This document shows positions 25,426 to 35,809 of a stretch of DNA of 64,000 bases, in pieces. Location of the stretch: assembly GCA_001643675.2 (NCBI GenBank), contig LSRY02000020.1, positions 1,357,501 through 1,421,500 on the forward strand. The letters are read 5' to 3'. The notes below the pieces were generated by a model that did not search any database, had not been told where the DNA came from, and saw nothing but the letters and a program-made list of their open reading frames with translations. Position 1 is the stretch's first letter, and each line of letters opens with the position of its first letter. Source of the stretch: Monocercomonoides exilis (Eukaryota > Preaxostyla > Oxymonadida > Polymastigidae). The position numbers and the translations under genes were made by a program.

Positions 25426-25540
25426 GCTACGGCCATAGTTGGTCATACGCACCGGATCCCTTCAGACCTCCGAAGTTAAGCGGCCAACGCTGGGTTAGTA
25501 CTTGGATGGGTGACCGCCTGGAAAAACCCAGTGCTGTAGC
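25426..25540 (+). rRNA. 5S: 5S ribosomal RNA, copy L18
   Basis: Complete copy, 1310 bases after L17. The (GAAA)n run before it is short. The doubled TATTTC variant is present. Confidence 0.97.
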
Positions 25541-26653
25541 TTTTCTTTTTCATCTTTTTCATCTTATTCATTATTTTTTCTCTTTTTTCTTTTTTCTTAT
25601 CTTTATTTTTATTTTTATTTTTATTTTTATTTTTATTTTTATTTTTATTTTTATTTTTATTTCTATTTCTATTTTTATTTCTATTTTTAATTTTCTTTTT
25701 TTTATCTTTTTCTTTATCTCATTTTCTTTTCTTTTTTTCTTTCTTTCCTTTTTCTCTTTTTCTCTTTTTCTATTTCTCATTCATAGAACCTCTTCTCTTT
25801 TCTTTTCACACCTTCTCTTCTTTTCTCTTCACTTATTCATTCCTCTCCTCTTTTTCAATTCTCCTTTTCACTTTTTCCTCTTTCCCTTCACTTTCTATCC
25901 TGCCTTCATTATTAATTATTATTTTTCTTTAACTATCATTCCCCACATTCCCTTCTATTACCCATCTCAAATCAATTTCTTAATTGGAAATATACAAGAT
26001 GAATGAAAACAAAATGTTAAGAATACAAAATGAGAGAGAAAAAAGAAAATCAGGGAGAAAGAGAAAAGAAAGTGCAAATGGATAGATGAATAAAGTGATG
26101 AACAAATGATCAATTAATTGAATGAATGAATAAAAAAAGAAAATAAGAAATCATCCAACGAACATTTGAGATAAAACATAATGAGAAACACAATGATGTG
26201 AAGCGATTTCAAAAGTGAAAGTGAAAGAGAAAGAGAAAGAGAAAGAGAAAGAAAAAGAGAAAGAAAAAGAAAAAGAAAAAGAAAAAGAAAAAGAAAAAGA
26301 GAAAACAGTTCATGAGGGATTGAATAAATGTGAAATTGAATGGTTGAAAGAATTGTGAAATATTGATTGAATTGATAAAATGAATAATTGAGTGAGTGAG
26401 TGAGTGAGTGAGTGAATGAATGAATGAATGAACTTTGAAAGTGAAAGAGTGAGAGAGGATGAGAATGTGGGAAAGAAGGAATGAGGGAAAGAAAGGAGAA
26501 AAAGTGAAGTGGTAATTAAAAGAAAGTGGGAGGGTGTGAATGTGAATGTGTGAAAGAAAGGAGAAGAAAGTTATAGTTGAAGAGAAAGAGAAAGAGAAAG
26601 AAATTGAAAAAGAGGGAGAAAGAAAAAGAAAGAAATAAAGAAATAAAGAAATA

Positions 26654-26697
<44 letters not shown>

Positions 26698-26761
26698 AAA
26701 GAAGGATAGATGGGGAAGATGGGGAAGATTATAAAAGGGATGGTTGAGGAAGTGTGTGTGA

Positions 26762-26876
26762 GCTACGGCCATAGTTGGTCATACGCACCGGATCCCTTCA
26801 GACCTCCGAAGTTAAGCGGCCAACGCTGGGTTAGTACTTGGATGGGTGACCGCCTGGAAAAACCCAGTGCTGTAGC
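26762..26876 (+). rRNA. 5S: 5S ribosomal RNA, copy L19
   Basis: Complete copy, 1336 bases after L18, with the doubled TATTTC variant. Confidence 0.97.
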
Positions 26877-27982
26877 TTTTCTTTTTCATCTTTTTCATCT
26901 TATTCATTATTTTTTCTCTTTTTTCTTTTTTCTTATCTTTATTTTTATTTTTATTTTTATTTTTATTTTTATTTTTATTTTTATTTTTATTTCTATTTCT
27001 ATTTTTATTTCTATTTTTAATTTTCTTTTTTTTATCTTTTTCTTTATCTCATTTTCTTTTCTTTTTTTCTTTCTTTCCTTTTTCTCTTTTTCTCTTTTTC
27101 TATTTCTCATTCATAGAACCTCTTCTCTTTTCTTTTCACACCTTCTCTTCTTTTCTCTTCACTTATTCATTCCTCTCCTCTTTTTCAATTCTCCTTTTCA
27201 CTTTTTCCTCTTTCCCTTCACTTTCTATCCTGCCTTCATTATTAATTATTATTTTTCTTTAACTATCATTCCCCACATTCCCTTCTATTACCCATCTCAA
27301 ATCAATTTCTTAATTGGAAATATACAAGATGAATGAAAACAAAATGTTAAGAATACAAAATGAGAGAGAAAAAGAAAATCAGGGAGAAAGAGAAAAGAAA
27401 GTGCAAATGGATAGATGAATAAAGTGATGAACAAATGATCAATTAATTGAATGAATGAATAAAAAAAGAAAATAAGAAATCATCCAACGAACATTTGAGA
27501 TAAAACATAATGAGAAACACAATGATGTGAAGCGATTTCAAAAGTGAAAGTGAAAGAGAAAGAGAAAGAGAAAGAGAAAGAAAAAGAGAAAGAAAAAGAA
27601 AAAGAAAAAGAAAAAGAAAAAGAAAAAGAGAAAACAGTTCATGAGGGATTGAATAAATGTGAAATTGAATGGTTGAAAGAATTGTGAAATATTGATTGAA
27701 TTGATAAAATGAATAATTGAGTGAGTGAGTGAGTGAGTGAGTGAATGAATGAATGAATGAACTTTGAAAGTGAAAGAGTGAGAGAGGATGAGAATGTGGG
27801 AAAGAAGGAATGAGGGAAAGAAAGGAGAAAAAGTGAAGTGGTAATTAAAAGAAAGTGGGAGGGTGTGAATGTGAATGTGTGAAAGAAAGGAGAAGAAAGT
27901 TATAGTTGAAGAGAAAGAGAAAGAGAAAGAAATTGAAAAAGAGGGAGAAAGAAAAAGAAAGAAATAAAGAAATAAAGAAATA

Positions 27983-28030
<48 letters not shown>

Positions 28031-28094
28031 AAAGAAGGATAGATGGGGAAGATGGGGAAGATTATAAAAGGGATGGTTGAGGAAGTGTGTGTGA

Positions 28095-28209
28095 GCTACG
28101 GCCATAGTTGGTCATACGCACCGGATCCCTTCAGACCTCCGAAGTTAAGCGGCCAACGCTGGGTTAGTACTTGGATGGGTGACCGCCTGGAAAAACCCAG
28201 TGCTGTAGC
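28095..28209 (+). rRNA. 5S: 5S ribosomal RNA, copy L20
   Basis: Complete copy, 1333 bases after L19, with the doubled TATTTC variant. Confidence 0.97.
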
Positions 28210-29313
28210 TTTTCTTTTTCATCTTTTTCATCTTATTCATTATTTTTTCTCTTTTTTCTTTTTTCTTATCTTTATTTTTATTTTTATTTTTATTTTTATT
28301 TTTATTTTTATTTTTATTTTTATTTCTATTTCTATTTTTATTTCTATTTTTAATTTTCTTTTTTTATCTTTTTCTTTATCTCATTTTTCTTTTTTCTTTT
28401 TTCTTTCCTTTTTTCTCTTTTTCTCTTTTTCTATTTCTCATTCATAGAACCTCTTCTCTTTTCTTTTCACACCTTCTCTTCTTTTCTCTTCACTTATTCA
28501 TTCCTCTCCTCTTTTTCAATTCTCCTTTTCACTTTTTCCTCTTTCCCTTCACTTTCTATCCTGCCTTCATTATTAATTATTATTTTTCTTTAACTATCAT
28601 TCCCCACATTCCCTTCTATTACCCATCTCAAATCAATTTCTTAATTGGAAATATACAAGATGAATGAAAACAAAATGTTAAGAATACAAAATGAGAGAGA
28701 AAAAGAAAAATCAGGGAGAAAGAGAAAAGAAAGTGCAAATGGATAGATGAATAAAGTGATGAACAAATGATCAATTAATTGAATGAATGAATAAAAAAGA
28801 AAATAAGAAATCATCCAACGAACATTTGAGATAAAACATAATGAGAAACACAATGATGTGAAGCGATTTCAAAAGTGAAAGTGAAAGAGAAAGAGAAAGA
28901 GAAAGAGAAAGAAAAAGAGAAAGAAAAAGAAAAAGAAAAAGAAAAAGAAAAAGAAAAAGAGAAAACAGTTCATGAGGGATTGAATAAATGTGAAATTGAA
29001 TGGTTGAAAGAATTGTGAAATATTGATTGAATTGATAAAATGAATAATTGAGTGAGTGAGTGAGTGAGTGAGTGAATGAATGAATGAATGAACTTTGAAA
29101 GTGAAAGAGTGAGAGAGGATGAGAATGTGGGAAAGAAGGAATGAGGGAAAGAAAGGAGAAAAAGTGAAGTGGTAATTAAAAGAAAGTGGGAGGGTGTGAA
29201 TGTGAATGTGTGAAAGAAAGGAGAAGAAAGTTATAGTTGAAGAGAAAGAGAAAGAGAAAGAAATTGAAAAAGAGGGAGAAAGAAAAAGAAAGAAATAAAG
29301 AAATAAAGAAATA

Positions 29314-29361
<48 letters not shown>

Positions 29362-29425
29362 AAAGAAGGATAGATGGGGAAGATGGGGAAGATTATAAAA
29401 GGGATGGTTGAGGAAGTGTGTGTGA

Positions 29426-29540
29426 GCTACGGCCATAGTTGGTCATACGCACCGGATCCCTTCAGACCTCCGAAGTTAAGCGGCCAACGCTGGGTTAGTA
29501 CTTGGATGGGTGACCGCCTGGAAAAACCCAGTGCTGTAGC
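29426..29540 (+). rRNA. 5S: 5S ribosomal RNA, copy L21
   Basis: Complete copy, 1331 bases after L20. It lacks the doubled TATTTC although its neighbours on both sides have it. Confidence 0.97.
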
Positions 29541-30640
29541 TTTTCTTTTTCATCTTTTTCATCTTATTCATTATTTTTTCTCTTTTTTCTTTTTTCTTAT
29601 CTTTATTTTTATTTTTATTTTTATTTTTATTTTTATTTTTATTTTTATTTTTATTTCTATTTTTATTTCTATTTTTAATTTTCTTTTTTTTATCTTTTTC
29701 TTTATCTCATTTTCTTTTCTTTTTTTCTTTCTTTCCTTTTTCTCTTTTTCTCTTTTTCTATTTCTCATTCATAGAACCTCTTCTCTTTTCTTTTCACACC
29801 TTCTCTTCTTTTCTCTTCACTTATTCATTCCTCTCCTCTTTTTCAATTCTCCTTTTCACTTTTTCCTCTTTCCCTTCACTTTCTATCCTGCCTTCATTAT
29901 TAATTATTATTTTTCTTTAACTATCATTCCCCACATTCCCTTCTATTACCCATCTCAAATCAATTTCTTAATTGGAAATATACAAGATGAATGAAAACAA
30001 AATGTTAAGAATACAAAATGAGAGAGAAAAAGAAAATCAGGGAGAAAGAGAAAAGAAAGTGCAAATGGATAGATGAATAAAGTGATGAACAAATGATCAA
30101 TTAATTGAATGAATGAATAAAAAAAGAAAATAAGAAATCATCCAACGAACATTTGAGATAAAACATAATGAGAAACACAATGATGTGAAGCGATTTCAAA
30201 AGTGAAAGTGAAAGAGAAAGAGAAAGAGAAAGAGAAAGAAAAAGAGAAAGAAAAAGAAAAAGAAAAAGAAAAAGAAAAAGAAAAAGAGAAAACAGTTCAT
30301 GAGGGATTGAATAAATGTGAAATTGAATGGTTGAAAGAATTGTGAAATATTGATTGAATTGATAAAATGAATAATTGAGTGAGTGAGTGAGTGAGTGAGT
30401 GAATGAATGAATGAATGAACTTTGAAAGTGAAAGAGTGAGAGAGGATGAGAATGTGGGAAAGAAGGAATGAGGGAAAGAAAGGAGAAAAAGTGAAGTGGT
30501 AATTAAAAGAAAGTGGGAGGGTGTGAATGTGAATGTGTGAAAGAAAGGAGAAGAAAGTTATAGTTGAAGAGAAAGAGAAAGAGAAAGAAATTGAAAAAGA
30601 GGGAGAAAGAAAAAGAAAGAAATAAAGAAATAAAGAAATA

Positions 30641-30688
<48 letters not shown>

Positions 30689-30752
30689 AAAGAAGGATAG
30701 ATGGGGAAGATGGGGAAGATTATAAAAGGGATGGTTGAGGAAGTGTGTGTGA

Positions 30753-30867
30753 GCTACGGCCATAGTTGGTCATACGCACCGGATCCCTTCAGACCTCCGA
30801 AGTTAAGCGGCCAACGCTGGGTTAGTACTTGGATGGGTGACCGCCTGGAAAAACCCAGTGCTGTAGC
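30753..30867 (+). rRNA. 5S: 5S ribosomal RNA, copy L22
   Basis: Complete copy, 1327 bases after L21. The doubled TATTTC variant returns. Confidence 0.97.
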
Positions 30868-31975
30868 TTTTCTTTTTCATCTTTTTCATCTTATTCATTA
30901 TTTTTTCTCTTTTTTCTTTTTTCTTATCTTTATTTTTATTTTTATTTTTATTTTTATTTTTATTTTTATTTTTATTTTTATTTCTATTTCTATTTTTATT
31001 TCTATTTTTAATTTTCTTTTTTTTATCTTTTTCTTTATCTCATTTTCTTTTCTTTTTTTCTTTCTTTCCTTTTTCTCTTTTTCTCTTTTTCTATTTCTCA
31101 TTCATAGAACCTCTTCTCTTTTCTTTTCACACCTTCTCTTCTTTTCTCTTCACTTATTCATTCCTCTCCTCTTTTTCAATTCTCCTTTTCACTTTTTCCT
31201 CTTTCCCTTCACTTTCTATCCTGCCTTCATTATTAATTATTATTTTTCTTTAACTATCATTCCCCACATTCCCTTCTATTACCCATCTCAAATCAATTTC
31301 TTAATTGGAAATATACAAGATGAATGAAAACAAAATGTTAAGAATACAAAATGAGAGAGAAAAAGAAAATCAGGGAGAAAGAGAAAAGAAAGTGCAAATG
31401 GATAGATGAATAAAGTGATGAACAAATGATCAATTAATTGAATGAATGAATAAAAAAAGAAAATAAGAAATCATCCAACGAACATTTGAGATAAAACATA
31501 ATGAGAAACACAATGATGTGAAGCGATTTCAAAAGTGAAAGAGAAAGAGAAAGAGAAAGAGAAAGAGAAAGAAAAAGAGAAAGAAAAAGAAAAGAAAAAA
31601 GAAAAAAGAAAAAAGAAAAAGAGAAAACAGTTCATGAGGGATTGAATAAATGTGAAATTGAATGGTTGAAAGAATTGTGAAATATTGATTGAATTGATAA
31701 AATGAATAATTGAGTGAGTGAGTGAGTGAGTGAGTGAATGAATGAATGAATGAACTTTGAAAGTGAAAGAGTGAGAGAGGATGAGAATGTGGGAAAGAAG
31801 GAATGAGGGAAAGAAAGGAGAAAAAGTGAAGTGGTAATTAAAAGAAAGTGGGAGGGTGTGAATGTGAATGTGTGAAAGAAAGGAGAAGAAAGTTATAGTT
31901 GAAGAGAAAGAGAAAGAGAAAGAAATTGAAAAAGAGGGAGAAAGAAAAAGAAAGAAATAAAGAAATAAAGAAATA

Positions 31976-32019
<44 letters not shown>

Positions 32020-32084
32020 AAAAGAAGGATAGATGGGGAAGATGGGGAAGATTATAAAAGGGATGGTTGAGGAAGTGTGTGTGA

Positions 32085-32199
32085 GCTACGGCCATAGTTG
32101 GTCATACGCACCGGATCCCTTCAGACCTCCGAAGTTAAGCGGCCAACGCTGGGTTAGTACTTGGATGGGTGACCGCCTGGAAAAACCCAGTGCTGTAGC
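32085..32199 (+). rRNA. 5S: 5S ribosomal RNA, copy L23
   Basis: Complete copy, 1332 bases after L22. The spacer before it shares the short GTGAAA variant of L6. Confidence 0.97.
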
Positions 32200-33313
32200 T
32201 TTTCTTTTTCATCTTTTTCATCTTATTCATTATTTTTTCTCTTTTTTTCTTTTTTCTTATCTTTATTTTTATTTTTATTTTTATTTTTATTTTTATTTTT
32301 ATTTTTATTTTTATTTCTATTTCTATTTTTATTTCTATTTTTAATTTTCTTTTTTTTATCTTTTTCTTTATCTCATTTTTCTTTTCTTTTTTTTCTTTCT
32401 TTCCTTTTTTCTCTTTTTCTCTTTTTCTATTTCTCATTCATAGAACCTCTTCTCTTTTCTTTTCACACCTTCTCTTCTTTTCTCTTCACTTATTCATTCC
32501 TCTCCTCTTTTTCAATTCTCCTTTTCACTTTTTCCTCTTTCCCTTCACTTTCTATCCTGCCTTCATTATTAATTATTATTTTTCTTTAACTATCATTCCC
32601 CACATTCCCTTCTATTACCCATCTCAAATCAATTTCTTAATTGGAAATATACAAGATGAATGAAAACAAAATGTTAAGAATACAAAATGAGAGAGAAAAA
32701 AGAAAAATCAGGGAGAAAGAGAAAAGAAAGTGCAAATGGATAGATGAATAAAGTGATGAACAAATGATCAATTAATTGAATGAATGAATAAAAAAAGAAA
32801 ATAAGAAATCATCCAACGAACATTTGAGATAAAACATAATGAGAAACACAATGATGTGAAGCGATTTCAAAAGTGAAAGTGAAAGAGAAAGAGAAAGAGA
32901 AAGAGAAAGAAAAAGAGAAAAGAAAAAAGAAAAAGAAAAAGAAAAAGAAAAAGAAAAAGAGAAAACAGTTCATGAGGGATTGAATAAATGTGAAATTGAA
33001 TGGTTGAAAGAATTGTGAAATATTGATTGAATTGATAAAATGAATAATTGAGTGAGTGAGTGAGTGAGTGAGTGAATGAATGAATGAATGAACTTTGAAA
33101 GTGAAAGAGTGAGAGAGGATGAGAATGTGGGAAAGAAGGAATGAGGGAAAGAAAGGAGAAAAAGTGAAGTGGTAATTAAAAGAAAGTGGGAGGGTGTGAA
33201 TGTGAATGTGTGAAAGAAAGGAGAAGAAAGTTATAGTTGAAGAGAAAGAGAAAGAGAAAGAAATTGAAAAAGAGGGAGAAAGAAAAAGAAAGAAATAAAG
33301 AAATAAAGAAATA

Positions 33314-33357
<44 letters not shown>

Positions 33358-33421
33358 AAAGAAGGATAGATGGGGAAGATGGGGAAGATTATAAAAGGGA
33401 TGGTTGAGGAAGTGTGTGTGA

Positions 33422-33536
33422 GCTACGGCCATAGTTGGTCATACGCACCGGATCCCTTCAGACCTCCGAAGTTAAGCGGCCAACGCTGGGTTAGTACTTG
33501 GATGGGTGACCGCCTGGAAAAACCCAGTGCTGTAGC
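33422..33536 (+). rRNA. 5S: 5S ribosomal RNA, copy L24 (last of left array)
   Basis: Complete copy, 1337 bases after L23. The 5' flank is left-type, but the 3' flank is the kind otherwise found in the right array. Confidence 0.97.
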
Positions 33537-33650
33537 TTTTCTTTTTCCTCTTTTTCTGTTTCTATTCATTTTCTTTTCTTTTTCATCTTTAACCTTTTTC
33601 TTTTCCCTTCTTTCCCTCCTTTTCCCTTTTATTCCAAGTTTCTTTCTTTT
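33537..33650 (+). repeat. right-type 3' spacer remnant behind the last left 5S copy
   Basis: The sequence contains TTTTTCTGTTTCTATTCATT, TTTTTCATCTTTAACC and CCCTTTTATTCCAAGTTTC. Read on the minus strand, right-array spacers contain nearly the same words in the same order, directly downstream of their 5S genes. None occurs in the other 23 left spacers. Similarity stops at about 33650, where unique sequence leading to the THOC3-like gene begins. Confidence 0.85.
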
Positions 33651-33847
33651 GACACTCTCTTTACTTTTCCTTTTTTAAAAATTTTTATCATTTCATTTTG
33701 TTGATTGAAAATTAATCTCTCTTTGTTGGCTTTTATTTTTGTAAAATTTAATTTAATTTTTTAGCTAAAAAATATTTATTGAAAAAATTATTTACCTTTG
33801 TTATTTGATCATATTCCAGGATAAATGATAAAAATCAACATTTTTCA

Positions 33848-35529
33848 TCATTTATCATCCCATTCAAATGATATCAATCCAAGTTTTCCAACTCCAACTT
33901 TTGATCTTCCCCCAGCAAATCCTAAGTCAAGTGTGCTTAAAAGTGTTGTTAGATAATCAAAGATAGAATGAGCAATTAGATTTGGAAGCATCAAAAAATA
34001 AAATAAAATTCATACACTGGAGACCATCCAACGTAACTCACTGGAACTTCTACAGGAACTGATATCAACGAATGCCCTGTGATTGCATTGCACTATTCAA
34101 AAATAGGTGGAAAAGTTTTCATTAAAAAGCAGAATTGAAATGAAAAAATAATTTTTGCAATGAGAAAATTTCAATTGAAATTTCTAAAGTAAACTGAAAT
34201 GAATTAAAAAGTTCCAGACCACTTCCACAGTGCATTCGCCTTCTCCACAATATGCAATCAAAGATCCATCATAGCTTAGAGAAACACATGCAATCGGTGA
34301 GCTTAAAAAATTTGAGAAAATCAATAAGAAAAATTCATTTCCAAAGAAATATGAAGGCAATAGATGTAATTAATGCTACAAATATGCGAATATTCACACT
34401 CAAGTCTCGATATAACAGTTATGCACAAAAGGGTTGCCAGATCCCACACAACTACACAACCATCACTTCCTCCTGTAACGAGTAATCCCTTTTTCACAAG
34501 TTGTGTGGAGCTTTTACGATGTGTACTTGAAGCAGCTGAAGATGAGGAAGAAGCCGAAGAATCAGAAGTTGTGGTGGAAGATGCTGAAGTGGAAGAAGAT
34601 GGTTGTGAAGTGGATGAAGTGGAGGAGGCGGATGCAGTAGATGATGCACTCGGAGTTTCAACTGTTGAATTTCTTGGTGGAATGAATGTTGGATTAAATA
34701 CTGAAATTGACATAACATTTCCTGCATGTGCCGGAAACGAATGGAGCTAACAGTAGGCATTTTGAAGTTTTAAAGTATGCATTTAAAAAAGAACAAAGAT
34801 AACTTTAAGAATGTTCAAACCAGTTGAAATTCTGGGAATGAGTATATTTCAATGCAACCTTTCTCATTTCCGCAAATCAATCGATCAACTTGACAAAATC
34901 GCGCAGTTGTAATTAATGATGATACAGATTTTTCAGAAGTTACAGTTCCTGTACGCCTGGAAATACATTGAATTAAATATCCATCCTTTTGGTGAAATTA
35001 ATAATGAAGTGTACGTCGAAGCATAAACAACACAAATCAAGATATTCATTTCGATATTGAACATAGCATAAAAAATGTCTCGACAAACTTCATTGTAATT
35101 AGAAATTATAACTGAATCTCCATCAGCCGAAAAGCAAAGGATGGATCCTGCTCCAAGAGGAAGCGAGCATAACTTCTTTGATTTCCCTTTGGTGTACTCG
35201 ACCATTACGAGGTTTTTTTTGGAGTGAGTTAGCAAAAGAGGTTCTGTTGGATGAAACATAACCTTTCCAGTTCCTTCGATTTGAAATTTCGAATGCGCTT
35301 CATTACTTTGAACATTAAACAAACGAATCCCAGAACTGCCATAAGATGTAATAGAATCAAAACGCTCTGAAAGGGAACCAGCAAGGTATTTCCCGTCAGG
35401 GCTCCAATCAAGTGAAGAAACACTTTCACGCAAAGAAAAAAATACTCTGACAAATGGAAGACCATGTTCAGCAATAACTGATTTTGAGCTTATAGAAGAA
35501 GAAGTGGAATGCGAATATTGCTGAATCAT
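33848..35529 (-). CDS. THOC3: THO complex subunit 3 (THOC3/Tex1)-like WD40 protein, six exons
   Basis: THO couples transcription to mRNA packaging and export; THOC3 is its WD40 subunit. My exon model on the minus strand is 35529-35089, 34985-34821, 34746-34400, 34301-34220, 34092-34016 and 33935-33848, with GT-AG introns of 103, 74, 98, 127 and 80 bases. It gives 399 residues with all phases consistent; animal THOC3 is about 350. Signature stretches match the family in order: SLDWSPDGKYLAGS, VMFHPTEPLLLTHS, KGCIEIYSFPEFQLL, PAHAGNVMSISVFNP, GGSDGCVVVWDLATL, then ISRLDSPIACVSLSYDGS across the third intron. A Ser/Thr-rich insert of about 50 residues (about 228-278) interrupts a repeat. The start is the first ATG of the open frame. 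The third donor is ambiguous, since another GT in phase exists nearby. The gene ends about 200 bases from the left 5S array. Confidence 0.75.
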
Positions 35530-35809
35530 TGACTTTTAAAAACTCTTTTTCACAACCAAATTCACAAAAAAATAAAATGGTTATCTTTTTCGATCTATTT
35601 TTAATTGTTGAAGAAATGACTCTTGTTCCAAAATTTAAATAGAATTAAACAATTTGAAATACTAAATTACATTATAGTTTGTACGATGCGTTTGCATTTT
35701 GTTTGTTGGAAACGTTATTTTGTTATCATATCAAAATTTGATATTAACTGTACTCAGAACTGCTTTACAGTAAATTGATCAATTTGCTTGTTGTAATTAT
35801 TACTTAAAG
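35530..35809. promoter_or_regulatory. shared upstream region of THOC3-like and FAD oxidoreductase genes
   Basis: These 280 AT-rich bases separate two divergent start codons, so they must hold both promoters and 5' leaders unless a leader intron exists. I cannot identify specific elements. Confidence 0.5.

Larger units (their letters stand above)
2395..33650 (+). repeat. left 5S rDNA tandem array (24 units)
   Basis: Twenty-four head-to-tail units, each with one 115-base 5S gene on the + strand. Successive gene starts are 1322, 1321, 1310, 1325, 1303, 1309, 1319, 1321, 1305, 1315, 1309, 1314, 1312, 1308, 1307, 1335, 1310, 1336, 1333, 1331, 1327, 1332 and 1337 bases apart. Differences are mostly homopolymer and microsatellite length changes; some of these could be sequencing error. 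The left limit is where similarity to the repeated spacer begins (about 2395); the right limit is where spacer similarity ends after the last 5S gene (about 33650). Confidence 0.93.

Noticed and set aside
2395-33650. Tandem retrotransposon or satellite carrying an LTR element
   Set aside because: No reverse transcriptase, integrase, target-site duplication or terminal repeats are visible; the unit is explained by 5S rDNA.
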